Assembly: GCF_000758665.1 (NCBI RefSeq)
Contig: NZ_CP009285.1
Coordinates: 1,302,001-1,366,000, forward strand
Length of the DNA: 64,000 nt
Direction of reading: 5' to 3'
From: Paenibacillus borealis
GTDB lineage: Bacteria; Bacillota; Bacilli; Paenibacillales; Paenibacillaceae
This document shows positions 10,422 to 19,136 of this stretch, one piece after another. The notes below the pieces were generated by a model. That model had not been told where the DNA came from, searched no databases, and was given only the letters and a program-made list of their open reading frames with translations. The translations under genes and the position numbers were made by a program. Numbering within the stretch: the stretch's first letter is position 1; each line of letters begins with the position of its first letter.

Positions 10422-10430
10422 TGGTAGAAT
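10422..10430 (+). promoter_or_regulatory. Candidate extended -10 promoter for the ABC exporter leader
   Basis: TGGTAGAAT is an extended -10 (TGn before TAGAAT). No good -35 is seen, as is common with extended -10 promoters. Transcription from here would give a leader of roughly 310 nt carrying the hairpins described at 10526-10631. Confidence 0.35.
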
Positions 10431-10525
10431 ATAAAAATGTATGAAACGGGTTGCTGATACAGCGATAAGGTTAATATAGCTTGAACTGAAAGGGACAATA
10501 TTAAGATGGGAGTAGCGGAGGGGAA

Positions 10526-10631
10526 GTTTGGAACTGTAGGAGCGGTAGCGTCCGCCTTTGTCTGCGGATTTCCACCGCAAAAGCGGTATGAATCAAGAAA
10601 TCTGCAGACAACAGCGGCCGGAAGTCCAAAC
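10526..10631 (+). ncRNA. Nested-hairpin element in the leader of an ABC exporter
   Basis: The segment folds by simple inspection. An outer stem joins GTTTGGA (10526-10532, extended by CT past a bulged A) and TCCAAAC (10625-10631). Inside are a hairpin with arms GCGG (10542-10545) and CCGC (10552-10555), and a 15-bp stem of 10558-10572 with 10597-10611 (one G-U pair). That stem carries an inner hairpin ACCGC-AAAA-GCGGT at 10574-10587. A further weak stem, TTAATAT with ATATTAA, lies at 10471-10504. It could be a cis-regulatory RNA of the downstream exporter or a copy of a dispersed palindromic element. It matches no riboswitch class that I recognise. The gap 10271-10745 holds this, the terminator and no gene. 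Confidence 0.5.
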
Positions 10632-10745
10632 ATTCACCGCAGTTACGGCTAACATCTGCATTGGAGCCTCTTCAGTTCTTCTATTAGTCACCTTATCCGA
10701 AAGCGCAAGTCCGTTTCATCCAAACCGACGAAAGGAAGTGAAGTT

Positions 10746-11672
10746 ATGCCGAATACGGCAGAAGTTGTGAAACCTGTGGCCAGCCTGATGGGGGTCACCA
10801 AAAAGATCGGCTCCAAAACGCTGATCAGCGACTTGACACTCGATATTCCACCCGGGCAAATCTTCGGATTCCTGGGCCCGAATGGCGCCGGTAAAACAAC
10901 TACCATCCGCATGATGGTAGGGCTTATTTCCATTAGCCGGGGGGATATTCTCATCTGCGGACGCAGTATTAAAGACCATTTTGAAGAGGCGATAGCCAAT
11001 GTAGGGGCGATTGTGGAGAATCCGGAAATGTACAAGTTCCTTACCGGATACCAGAACCTGCGCCAGTATGCCCGTATGGTCCCAGGTGTGACCAAGGAGC
11101 GGATTAATGAAGTGGTGGAGCTGGTAGGTCTCAGCCAGAGAATCAATGACAAGGTCAAGACCTACTCTCTGGGGATGCGCCAGCGGCTGGGCGTGGCCCA
11201 GGCACTGCTGCACCGGCCGAAGCTGCTGATTCTCGATGAGCCGACCAACGGGCTGGACCCGCAGGGTATCCGCGAGCTGCGTGATTATCTGCGCCAGCTG
11301 TGCCAGAAGGAAGGCACAACTGTTTTTGTCTCCAGCCATTTGTTAGCGGAAATGGAACTGATGTGTGATAGTGTGGCGATTATCCAGAATGGACGCCTGA
11401 TTGAAGTGAAGCAGCTCAAAGCTGTCGGCAATGTGCTGGTGCCGGTGGGTGAGACCCTGTTCGAAGTGGACCAGCCTGAAGCTGCGCTGGAACTGATCGG
11501 CCGCGGCGTCGTGAAAAACGGGGGCATTGCTGTAGAGGCGGTGCGTGAGGAAATTGCCGAGTTCAACGCGAAGCTGGTGGCCGGCGGAATTAAAGTGTAC
11601 AGCATCAAGCCGCTGTTCCGGTCACTGGAAGATCAATTCTTGGAGATTACAGGAGGTGAAGGCATTGGGTGA
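10746..11672 (+). CDS. ABC transporter ATP-binding protein
   Basis: This 308-residue protein is the nucleotide-binding subunit of an ABC exporter of the BcrA/CcmA type. It has Walker A GPNGAGKTT (about residues 43-51), signature YSLGMRQRLG (about 139-148), and Walker B LLILDEPTNGLDP (about 160-172), followed by the H-loop in VSSHLL. The roughly 90-residue C-terminal tail is typical of this group. The ATG at 10746 follows AAGGAAGTG. The gene overlaps the permease gene by 8 nt, so the two are translationally coupled. Substrates in this family include antibiotics and sodium, but the sequence does not show which applies. Confidence 0.9.
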   Translation: MPNTAEVVKPVASLMGVTKKIGSKTLISDLTLDIPPGQIFGFLGPNGAGKTTTIRMMVGLISISRGDILICGRSIKDHFEEAIANVGAIVENPEMYKFLTGYQNLRQYARMVPGVTKERINEVVELVGLSQRINDKVKTYSLGMRQRLGVAQALLHRPKLLILDEPTNGLDPQGIRELRDYLRQLCQKEGTTVFVSSHLLAEMELMCDSVAIIQNGRLIEVKQLKAVGNVLVPVGETLFEVDQPEAALELIGRGVVKNGGIAVEAVREEIAEFNAKLVAGGIKVYSIKPLFRSLEDQFLEITGGEGIG

Positions 11673-12456
11673 GTTCGCTGCTCTCATACATAATGAGAAT
11701 ATCAAAATTTACAGACGTCTGCGGACATGGATTATGCTGTTCATTCTGGCGGTTATGAGTGCGCTGTTTCCTGCGCTAATCCATTTCACCAGTGGAGACA
11801 GTGAGGTATCGATCGGGTTATGGGACAGCTTCCAGACAACAGTAGCCATCGCTTTTTTCCTGAACACCATTTTCACAGCCCTGGTGGCTGCTGACTCCGT
11901 TGCGGGCGAATTCACCTGGGGAACGATTAAGCTGCTGCTGATCCGCCCTTGGAGCCGCTCCAAAATCCTGCTCTCGAAATATATATCAATGGTGCTCTTC
12001 AGCTTGTTCAGTACGGCATTGCTAATCGTGTTTGGTTATGGCTCAGCCCTGATTTTCTCGTCCTCTGCCGCAGATTCGTTATCCGGCCAGACGATGGCCT
12101 GGAGCCAGGGGGAATACGTGTTTCTGACGATTATGTGCGCTTACATTGAGCTGTTTCTCACAGCAGCCATTGCCTTTATGATCTCCAGCGTGTTCCGTTC
12201 CAGCGGACTTGCGATTGTACTGTCGCTGTCCATCATGTTCACTAAGGATATCTTTATTGCCATCTTCAGCCCGGAACGCTATGAGTGGGCCAACTATCTG
12301 ATTTTTGCCCATATGAATCTGAGCGGTTATCTGCTGACGGACACCGGTCCCGGTGGAGCTACGTTAGGGTTCGCGATTGCTGTCCTCGCAGTGTATTACG
12401 TTATTTTCATGCTCGTTTCATGGATTGTATTCCGTAAAAGAGATGTCGCTGCTTAA
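11665..12456 (+). CDS. ABC-2 type transporter permease
   Basis: The 263-residue product has about six membrane segments, beginning near residue 20, and the pattern VAGEFTWGTIKLLLIRPWSR typical of ABC-2 permeases partnered with BcrA-like ATPases. I place the start at TTG 11665, because AGGAGGTG at 11651-11658 lies 6 nt upstream and the frame further upstream lies inside the ATPase gene. It overlaps the ATPase stop by 8 nt and must form the membrane channel of the same exporter. A hairpin terminator follows at 12478. Confidence 0.88.
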   Translation: MGEFAALIHNENIKIYRRLRTWIMLFILAVMSALFPALIHFTSGDSEVSIGLWDSFQTTVAIAFFLNTIFTALVAADSVAGEFTWGTIKLLLIRPWSRSKILLSKYISMVLFSLFSTALLIVFGYGSALIFSSSAADSLSGQTMAWSQGEYVFLTIMCAYIELFLTAAIAFMISSVFRSSGLAIVLSLSIMFTKDIFIAIFSPERYEWANYLIFAHMNLSGYLLTDTGPGGATLGFAIAVLAVYYVIFMLVSWIVFRKRDVAA

Positions 12457-12477
12457 TAAGGAACAATGCTGCACAAG

Positions 12478-12527
12478 AACTGGAAGCAGGCATAGGCGGG
12501 CTATACCCGCTCAGCCTGCTTCCAGTT
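12478..12527. terminator. Bidirectional terminator, overlapping the bactofilin stop codon
   Basis: AACTGGAAGCAGGC (12478-12491) and its complement (12514-12527) form a 14-bp stem with an inner GCGGG/CCCGC hairpin. The stop codon of the minus-strand bactofilin gene (12511-12513) abuts the right arm. It serves the ABC operon on one strand and the bactofilin operon on the other. Confidence 0.7.
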
Positions 12528-12960
12528 TGCTTTGTTTATGAGAATCCCGTTTACCTGCCTTGTCCGCAGAATCTCCTGTCTGAAGCCCGCCAGCTTGCTC
12601 TGTGGCGGGTTGTTCGGCCATGGCCACAGACCCGTTAAGGACACTGCCCTCCATAATGTTCAGTGAACCGGCCGCAATATTGCCGTGCAGCTGTCCGGTT
12701 CCGGTCATGATCAGCTTCTGATCGGCAGTCACGTTACCGAAGACCTTGCCCGCGATAATAATCTCCTGCGCCTTAATGCTAGAGTGGACCGTTCCCTGTT
12801 CACCTACCGTAACCGTCCCCTGACAGAGGATTTCCCCGCTGAAATTTCCTTCAATCCGCAGATTGGTATCGCAATGGACTTTACCTTCAAGTGTGCCTCC
12901 ATGTCCGATAAGTGAATCGGTCGATTTATAGGGTGCACTTGTTTTGCGTCTGTTCCACAT
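12511..12960 (-). CDS. Bactofilin (polymer-forming cytoskeletal protein)
   Basis: The 149-residue protein has the DUF583/bactofilin beta-helix core: short hydrophobic repeats with many glycines (HGGTLEGKVHCDTNLRIEG, then EIIIAGKVFGNVTADQKLIM) at about residues 22-120, flanked by disordered tails. Bactofilins self-assemble without nucleotide into filaments and often place wall-modifying enzymes. The ATG at 12960 follows AAGGAGG. The gene lies 23 nt downstream of an M23 peptidase gene on the same strand, the classical bactofilin-peptidase pair known from cell shape control in other bacteria. The C-terminal tail is charged and rich in K, S and G. Confidence 0.9.
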   Translation of the reverse strand: MWNRRKTSAPYKSTDSLIGHGGTLEGKVHCDTNLRIEGNFSGEILCQGTVTVGEQGTVHSSIKAQEIIIAGKVFGNVTADQKLIMTGTGQLHGNIAAGSLNIMEGSVLNGSVAMAEQPATEQAGGLQTGDSADKAGKRDSHKQSKLEAG

Positions 12961-12983
12961 GCCTGCATTCCTCCTTGTAGTCT

Positions 12984-14216
12984 CTAAGGTTTAATATAAT
13001 TCAGCGGATTCACTGCCTTGTTCTGCTTCACAACCTGAAAATGGAGATGGGGGCCTGTGCTGCGTCCGGTGTTGCCGAGCATACCAATCTGCTCACCTTT
13101 GCTGACCTTGTCTCCGGGCGAGACAATCATGCCGTTCAGATGCATATACCAGGTTTCCAGCCCGTTAGCATGCTTGATAATAATATATTTGCCTCTTGCG
13201 CCCATCTGGTCTGCGGAAGTGACTACACCTTCCATCGCTGCGTATACAGGGTCTCCGATGCTGCCGGCAATATCGATCCCGGAATGGTAGGCAGAGACAC
13301 CTTTGAAGGGATCGGAACGATAACCGAAGCTGGAGGTGATTACCTTAGAACCTGTGGGCCAGATGACAGCCGGGGCCAGTCTGGCTTTTTCTTCCCGAGC
13401 TTTTTGGGCTTGCAGATTAGCTTCCAGGGTGTTGGCTTTTTCGGCTGCTGTGATTGTAGTGGAGATGCTGCTGACCATCTCCTCCAGCATGCTGTTGATT
13501 TCTTCGTAGTCGTCTCTCGTTTCCTGAACCAGCTCTAGCGGGTCATTGGCATAAACGGCGATATACTCTCCGCCAACCTGCGGGGGCACTGAACTCCCAA
13601 GTGTAGCTGTAACTACCCCGAAACGGAAATCAACTGCAGACAAGGTGCCGGAAGGGGAGTCTGATGGACTATCTGCAAGGAGCGGAGCTGTACTTGATCG
13701 GCTTATAGTTCCTTTGACGGATCCTTGCGTTCCGCTTGCCGCTATACTGGCTGAAGCGGCAAGGAACGGCTTACTGCCGGCGGCAGGGGCTGCATCGGCA
13801 GTAGTATCAGTGTCGGCATCCTCTGTCCCGGAAGAGGAGGTAGTCTCTTTCTCAATCAGCGACTGCAGCTGCTGCTCCAGTTCAGTGACACTCTTCAGCT
13901 TGTCTTTAATACTCTGGGCTTCCTCCGAGAGCTCGGTGACCTGGCTGCGAAGCTGCAGCAGCGCCTGATCTTTGTCCGCAACTTTGAGCTCCATCCGGAT
14001 ATTGGTCAGCGATAGCGCCGCTGCTTCAGCCTCCAGCTCGGAAATAGACCGGGAGGCATGAATATGCATGGAGGTGACCAGACTGGAGAGGGACAGGGCA
14101 GCTGCGGCAGGCAGGGCGAAGGCAAGCGGTTTGGACAGCTGCAGCTGTCTGACCGGCCGCCCGGCTTCACGGACGACGAGCAGCGTAATCCGGTTATGAT
14201 CTGGCTGACTCTTCAT
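12984..14216 (-). CDS. M23 family metallopeptidase with membrane anchor and coiled coil
   Basis: This 410-residue protein has a short cytoplasmic N-terminus and one membrane segment (about residues 28-48). A coiled coil runs to about residue 125, then comes a low-complexity S/T/A-rich linker, a second helical region and a C-terminal LytM domain (about 290-408). The zinc site is seen as HSGIDI (H and D ligands) and GPHLHFQV (HxH). Such enzymes cut peptide crosslinks of peptidoglycan outside the cell. The ATG at 14216 follows GGAAGGAGA. It heads an operon with the bactofilin gene, and the bactofilin probably localises or regulates it from the cytoplasm through the N-terminal anchor. This partnership is inferred from the gene pair. 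Confidence 0.9.
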   Translation of the reverse strand: MKSQPDHNRITLLVVREAGRPVRQLQLSKPLAFALPAAAALSLSSLVTSMHIHASRSISELEAEAAALSLTNIRMELKVADKDQALLQLRSQVTELSEEAQSIKDKLKSVTELEQQLQSLIEKETTSSSGTEDADTDTTADAAPAAGSKPFLAASASIAASGTQGSVKGTISRSSTAPLLADSPSDSPSGTLSAVDFRFGVVTATLGSSVPPQVGGEYIAVYANDPLELVQETRDDYEEINSMLEEMVSSISTTITAAEKANTLEANLQAQKAREEKARLAPAVIWPTGSKVITSSFGYRSDPFKGVSAYHSGIDIAGSIGDPVYAAMEGVVTSADQMGARGKYIIIKHANGLETWYMHLNGMIVSPGDKVSKGEQIGMLGNTGRSTGPHLHFQVVKQNKAVNPLNYIKP

Positions 14217-14450
14217 AACGTCTCCTTCCTGCGGCCTTCAGCAGCCGCGTGGTATGAACTGAATGAATACAGCATTTTCGGTGGAACGGGGCTCATCCGA
14301 TTCGTCCTACTACTCTATGTATTCCATTCCTCTGGCGAACATGACAACGGTTTGCTTGAATAAAGAAGGAGAGTTACGGCAAGACCTGTAGTAGGCAAAG
14401 GCTTCTGTAGACAATTTCACCTATGCTGACAAAACTTTAGGAGGCCCGAA

Positions 14451-15881
14451 ATGAAGATATTTGCAGTTATTTTATGTCTTTTTATCATACAGATCGCCAT
14501 TATTGTTATATCGGAGTTCCGCCGTCCCCAGAGGGCGCTGGCCTGGATATGCATTACCTTCTGCTGTCCGCCGCTGGGGCTGCTGTTCTATTATTTCCTC
14601 GGGCGTGATTATTGGCAGGGCCGGAAGCTTGGCAAACGGTGCGTTTCATTGCTGCGGGAGATCCGCGCCCACGTCTCCGGCAGAATCCATATCGTCAAAA
14701 ATGCGGCAGATACCGGCAATCCGGGATTCGAGAACCGTAAAGAACTGCTGCATATCCTCTCAGGCCTGTCAGAAATGCACATTACGAGCCGTAATACTTG
14801 TCAGGTCCTTACTAATGCCGGGGACGCCTATAAGGCGATGCTTGATGTTATGGAGAATGCTCAGGAGCATATCCACATGGAATTTTATATTTTCCGGGAT
14901 GATGATATCGGCAGGCAGTTTCAGGAGGTCATGATCCGCAAGGCGCGTCAGGGGGTAAGGGTGCGTCTGCTTTGTGACGGTCTTGGGAGTCATCAGCTGA
15001 GCCGGAAATTCGTGAATACTTTGAAGAATGCAGGGGCGCAGGTTCACTTTTTCCTGCCACCGCTTACTTCGCTGCTGGACCGCCGCTTCAATTACCGCAA
15101 TCACCGCAAGATTCTCGTGGTTGACGGGCTGACCGGCTTCACCGGAGGGATGAATGTAGGCGATGATTATCTGGGCAAAAACCCCAAGATGGGCTATTGG
15201 AGAGATACGCATCTTCGTCTGGAAGGGGATTCTGTGTATCACTTGCAGTATGTGTTTCTCAAAGACTGGAGACTGGCGGCCGGTGACAGTATGAGCCATC
15301 CGCGTTTTTTCCCTGTTCATGCCTGCAGCGGGCAGGATGCTGTTCAGATTGTAGCCAGCGGGCCGGATAGAGCGATTGATGCCACACAGGAGATGTTCTT
15401 CGGGGCACTCTGTGCGGCGAAGGAACGCATCTGGATGACCTCGCCGTACTTCATTCCGGACCCTGCCATTTGCCGGGCGCTCAAGAGTGCGGTGCTCAGC
15501 GGAGTGGACGTGAGGATCATTATTCCGGCTAAGCCGGACAATAAGCTGGTATATAATGCAACCCTGTCGTATCTTGAGGATCTGCAGGATGCCGGAGTGA
15601 ATTTCTACCGCTATACAAGAGGCTTCATGCACGCCAAAGTTATGATCATTGATGACGTATTGGCAACGGTCGGCAGTGCTAATCTGGACATGCGCAGCTT
15701 CTATTCTAATTTTGAACTGACGGCTATCCTGTTCCGTCCGGAGATAATTGCAGGACTGGCTGAGGACTTCGGCAAAGACCTGAAGCACAGCGAATTCATT
15801 GATCCCAGAAAGTTTAGGGAGAGAGCGCATAATGTCAAACTGATTGAGGGGCTCTGTCAGCTCTTATCGCCGCTTTTATGA
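14451..15881 (+). CDS. cls: Cardiolipin synthase
   Basis: The 476-residue enzyme joins two phosphatidylglycerols into cardiolipin and glycerol at the membrane. Two N-terminal membrane helices (about residues 3-20 and 30-50) precede two phospholipase-D domains. Each has its HKD motif: HRKILVVD (first half) and HAKVMIIDDVLATVGSANLD (second half). Length and order are those of bacterial ClsA/ClsB. The ATG at 14451 follows AGGAGG. The gene stands alone, divergent from the M23 peptidase gene. The last 20 residues are typical for the family. Confidence 0.95.
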   Translation: MKIFAVILCLFIIQIAIIVISEFRRPQRALAWICITFCCPPLGLLFYYFLGRDYWQGRKLGKRCVSLLREIRAHVSGRIHIVKNAADTGNPGFENRKELLHILSGLSEMHITSRNTCQVLTNAGDAYKAMLDVMENAQEHIHMEFYIFRDDDIGRQFQEVMIRKARQGVRVRLLCDGLGSHQLSRKFVNTLKNAGAQVHFFLPPLTSLLDRRFNYRNHRKILVVDGLTGFTGGMNVGDDYLGKNPKMGYWRDTHLRLEGDSVYHLQYVFLKDWRLAAGDSMSHPRFFPVHACSGQDAVQIVASGPDRAIDATQEMFFGALCAAKERIWMTSPYFIPDPAICRALKSAVLSGVDVRIIIPAKPDNKLVYNATLSYLEDLQDAGVNFYRYTRGFMHAKVMIIDDVLATVGSANLDMRSFYSNFELTAILFRPEIIAGLAEDFGKDLKHSEFIDPRKFRERAHNVKLIEGLCQLLSPLL

Positions 15882-15955
15882 CATAAAAGGTGAAGTTAGC
15901 ATCGTTTATCGAAGGTTATATCATGTTCCATGCGTTATTTGAGCTTCCTTTATGA

Positions 15956-15961
15956 TATAAT
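15956..15961 (+). promoter_or_regulatory. -10 element of a probable yitT promoter
   Basis: A perfect TATAAT stands 90 nt upstream of the yitT start. The -35 position is poor, so the call rests on the -10 box only. Confidence 0.3.
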
Positions 15962-16049
15962 AGGAATATAAGAAGCAAAGGGGAGAAAGCGCACCTGTTA
16001 ATTCTGCTTTCGTATACTTCTTAGATACATTATTTATAGGGGGAGTTCT

Positions 16050-16958
16050 ATGACTGTAAGCCAACAAATCTTTACGAATGAGGAACAGAAGAAGCCTCAG
16101 AAATCAGGAGCCTTCAAGACAGCAAGATTAGCCCAGCGGATTGTGATGATTATCATCGGAGCGGCCATGATGTCTGTTGCGCTTGAGATTTTTCTTGTTC
16201 CCAATGAGTTGATTGACGGCGGAATAACCGGTATTTCCATTATGTTGTCCCATATTTTCAATATACCGCTCGGTATTTTGTTAACCCTGCTTAACCTGCC
16301 GTTTCTGGTGATTGGTTATAAGCAGATTGGCAAGACCTTTGCCTTATCTACTTTATTTGCAGTTGTTGTGATGTCCATCGGTACCCAATTGCTCCACCCG
16401 GTAAATCCGATTACGGTTGAACCGCTGCTGGCCGCAGTATTCGGAGGGGTTATCCTCGGAGTAGGGGTCGGACTTGTTGTACGTTATGGCGGATCGCTTG
16501 ATGGTACTGAAATTGTGGCCATCCTCGTGTCCAAGCGGCTTCCGTTCTCCGTAGGGGAAGTTGTAATGTTCTTCAACCTGTTTATTCTTTCCGGCGCGGG
16601 TTTTGTCTTCGGCTGGAATAATGCGATGTTCTCGCTGATTGCCTATTACATTGCTTTTAAACTGATAGATATTACGCTTGAAGGTCTGGATCAGTCGAAA
16701 TCGGTCTGGATTATCAGTGATAAATTCCGTGATATCGGCGAAGCTCTGACCGAGCGTCTGGGACGCGGAGTGACGTATCTGGATGGTGAAGGCGGATTCT
16801 CCGGCGATAACAAGAAAGTAATCTTTGTGGTCATTACCCGTCTGGAAGAAGCTAAGCTTAAGTCCATTGTAGAAGATTGGGATTCTGACGCATTCATCGC
16901 GATCGGCAATATCCATGATGTCAAAGGCGGCCGCTTTAAGAAAAAAGCAATCCATTAG
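16050..16958 (+). CDS. YitT family membrane protein
   Basis: The 302-residue protein has about six membrane segments between residues 30 and 190 (DUF161) and a C-terminal soluble DUF2179 domain (about 210-300, with VIFVVITRLEEAKLK and FIAIGNIHDVKGG). Members such as YitT, YpjC and YvjA are common in Firmicutes and are thought to be membrane transporters, but their substrate is not established. The segment GGSLDGTEIVAIL is a family signature. The ATG at 16050 follows GGGGGAG. It is monocistronic and ends in a bidirectional terminator shared with the NHEJ operon. Confidence 0.88.
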   Translation: MTVSQQIFTNEEQKKPQKSGAFKTARLAQRIVMIIIGAAMMSVALEIFLVPNELIDGGITGISIMLSHIFNIPLGILLTLLNLPFLVIGYKQIGKTFALSTLFAVVVMSIGTQLLHPVNPITVEPLLAAVFGGVILGVGVGLVVRYGGSLDGTEIVAILVSKRLPFSVGEVVMFFNLFILSGAGFVFGWNNAMFSLIAYYIAFKLIDITLEGLDQSKSVWIISDKFRDIGEALTERLGRGVTYLDGEGGFSGDNKKVIFVVITRLEEAKLKSIVEDWDSDAFIAIGNIHDVKGGRFKKKAIH

Positions 16959-17088
16959 CGGGTACGGTATAACCGGAGCGCTTCCGAAGGAAGGTATATT
17001 TACGAACGTCAGAGTAATCAATGCGGCGGCCTGTGCTTGCTGCGCCGTATTCTCATATATAATACCTTCCGTCCATATGCTGGACGCC

Positions 17089-17131
17089 AAATAAGCCCGC
17101 AGCCTAGATTATAGGTAATTGCGGGCTTATT
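17089..17131. terminator. Bidirectional terminator between yitT and the ligD polymerase gene
   Basis: AATAAGCCCGCA (17090-17101) and TGCGGGCTTATT (17120-17131) form a perfect 12-bp stem between convergent genes, with T-runs of moderate strength on both sides. Confidence 0.75.
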
Positions 17132-17138
17132 GCTGTCT

Positions 17139-18026
17139 TCAGGGCAGCTTAGCAATAATATCACCCACTGGCTGCGGAGGGACCTGCGCGATAAGATCAC
17201 CCATCCGGGACAGACGCTCCTCAATGTTCAGCAGATGGTAGTCCGTAGGCTTGACGTTACGCTGCACTTCCTCCCACAGGAGGGGAGTTGAGACTGTTGC
17301 CAGCGGACGGGCCCGCGGGGTGTATGGGGCAGCGAGTGTTTTGCCGCCGTAATGCTGGAGGTAATCGAAATAGATTTTGTCCCCGCGGTTTTTCTTCAGG
17401 CGCTCCAGAGTGAACAGATCGGGACGTTTCTCCGTGACATAACGTCCGACGAAATGGCCTATCCGGCGCAGGCCGTCGAAGGTGACTCCCGGCTCCACCG
17501 GAACAATGATCTGCACACCGGTGGCGCCGGAGGTCTTGGGCACGGAGGCCAGCCCCAATGACTTCAGCACTTCGCCCACCGTAGCGGCCGCTTCCATAAT
17601 ACGCGGCTCAACCTCAAGCGAGGGGTCCAGATCAATCATCCATTCGCAGGGCAGCTCACTGCCCGCATAATGCAGTGAGGGATGGAATTCGAGCGCGGCC
17701 AGATTGCCCAGCCAGAGCAGCTCCGGGAGGCCCTGCAGCACAATATAGGTAATATTCTCATGGGTAGCTGTATGCACGAATTCCGGCAGCGGCTCCGGGG
17801 CATTCTTCTGATAAAAGGACATCCCTGGTACACCATGGGGGTAGCGGATTACCGTAAGCAGGCGGCCTTGGCAATAGCGCAGCAGATAAGGGGAGAGCGC
17901 AGCCAGCTTCTGCAGATACACCTGCTTGGTGATGCCGCATTCAGGCCATAGCAGCTTATCCGGGTTCGTAATGCTGATCTCATGTCCCTCTGCGGTAATG
18001 GAGCCTCTGATCGTCGTCTTCGGCAT
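17139..18026 (-). CDS. ligD: NHEJ polymerase/primase (LigD polymerase domain, stand-alone)
   Basis: The 295-residue protein is the archaeo-eukaryotic-primase-type polymerase domain of LigD, which fills ends during non-homologous end joining. It starts with ISNPDKLLWPECGITK, the family signature. The catalytic aspartates sit in WMIDLDPS (about residues 130-137), and the segment SGATGVQIIVPV contains the expected nucleotide-binding region. In B. subtilis and mycobacteria this domain is fused to a ligase. Here it is separate and lies 111 nt behind the ligase gene. The ATG at 18026 follows AAAGGAGG. There is no phosphoesterase domain. It is the last gene of the ku-lig-pol operon. Confidence 0.9.
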   Translation of the reverse strand: MPKTTIRGSITAEGHEISITNPDKLLWPECGITKQVYLQKLAALSPYLLRYCQGRLLTVIRYPHGVPGMSFYQKNAPEPLPEFVHTATHENITYIVLQGLPELLWLGNLAALEFHPSLHYAGSELPCEWMIDLDPSLEVEPRIMEAAATVGEVLKSLGLASVPKTSGATGVQIIVPVEPGVTFDGLRRIGHFVGRYVTEKRPDLFTLERLKKNRGDKIYFDYLQHYGGKTLAAPYTPRARPLATVSTPLLWEEVQRNVKPTDYHLLNIEERLSRMGDLIAQVPPQPVGDIIAKLP

Positions 18027-18137
18027 ACGGCATCCTCCTTTGTAGAAATATTGGCGTTGGAGATAAGGTGATTCCCGGGCCTGGTGAACACAGGTCAGGG
18101 CAGACTCAGGCCAGACGCATTCCAGATGATTTCGTAA

Positions 18138-19136
18138 CTACGTCTGTGTCCTCTGGTCCATGCGGCAGGACAGCGGAGGGAGCTCTACCTGTGACTGTAT
18201 AACCGGCTGGCGGAAGGTTCCGGAAGTATTCCATTCCAGATAGTGCAGCTTGAACACCAGCTCAGGCTTAATCCAGACCGAGCCTTTACTGCGCTGCGGC
18301 AGCTCGGCAAAAGGCATCTGCTCTGTAATCATGCCGCTGATCTGCGCAGTCAAATTCCGCCAGTCCTGGACGGTCATTTTGCCTGCTCCGGCATGTCCGA
18401 TATAGTGCAGCTTGCCCGCGTCATCATACAGTCCGAAGAGCAGGGCATTGACCAGTCCGTCACGGAAGGTGACCCCGCCGGCTACAGCAGTGACATCGGA
18501 GATGATTTTGCATTTCTGCCAGCGCTTGTCCTTGCCGCCCGGGGCATAGGTACTGGAGAGCTCCTTGCATACTATTCCCTCCAAACCGCCCTTCTGAGCG
18601 GCGGCGTACAGCTGTGCGGGCTCATGGTAGCTCGGCACATTCTGTACATGGGGATGGGGCAGCAGCATTTCACTTAAAGTCTGCTGCCGCCGGGACAACG
18701 GCTGATCCAGCAGCCAAATGCCATTGCAGTACAAGATATCGAAGACCATGTAGAGCACCGGAACCTGCGGGCTTACCGCCCGGATCGCAGCCTCGTTCTT
18801 CAGGCTGTCCCGCCGCATGACCTCATGGAAGGAGGGCTTGCCGCCGCTGAGTGCGATGATCTCACCGTCAAGAATGACGGAATCCGCCCGGCAATACGCC
18901 TCTGGTCTGGCAAGCTCTGGATACTGCAGCGTGCGCCGGTTGCCCCGCCGGTTGATCAGCTCAGCATGGCTTCCATCATAATAGGAGAGCATCCGCACGC
19001 CGTCCCATTTGATCTGGGCGATCCACTCATCGCCCTCCGGGAGCCGGGCGGCCAGCACAGGCTCGAATGGAATAACCGGCTGCAGCGTGAGCGGGCCGCC
19101 TATAACGGGAGGTGCGGACGGCCTGCTCCTAGGCAC
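18138..19136 (-). CDS. ATP-dependent DNA ligase (NHEJ, LigD ligase domain)
   Basis: The 332-residue protein has the nucleotidyltransferase motifs of ATP-dependent ligases: motif I KWDG with the lysine that takes AMP (about residues 44-47, in QIKWDGVRML), LDGEIIAL (motif III region), MVFDILYCNG, and EGIVCKEL (motif IV). The OB-fold follows. It seals double-strand breaks held by Ku. The start is GTG at 19136, 8 nt inside the ku gene end, with AAGGTAA upstream, so it is translationally coupled to ku. It lacks the polymerase domain, which is encoded downstream as a separate gene. Confidence 0.9.
   Translation of the reverse strand: MPRSRPSAPPVIGGPLTLQPVIPFEPVLAARLPEGDEWIAQIKWDGVRMLSYYDGSHAELINRRGNRRTLQYPELARPEAYCRADSVILDGEIIALSGGKPSFHEVMRRDSLKNEAAIRAVSPQVPVLYMVFDILYCNGIWLLDQPLSRRQQTLSEMLLPHPHVQNVPSYHEPAQLYAAAQKGGLEGIVCKELSSTYAPGGKDKRWQKCKIISDVTAVAGGVTFRDGLVNALLFGLYDDAGKLHYIGHAGAGKMTVQDWRNLTAQISGMITEQMPFAELPQRSKGSVWIKPELVFKLHYLEWNTSGTFRQPVIQSQVELPPLSCRMDQRTQT

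Noticed and set aside
10403..10633. 76-residue minus-strand frame over the folded leader
   Set aside because: No ribosome site, and the region is better explained as structured RNA or a palindromic element.
14769..15830. 353-residue frame antisense to cls
   Set aside because: Shadow of the cardiolipin synthase gene; both HKD motifs are on the plus strand.
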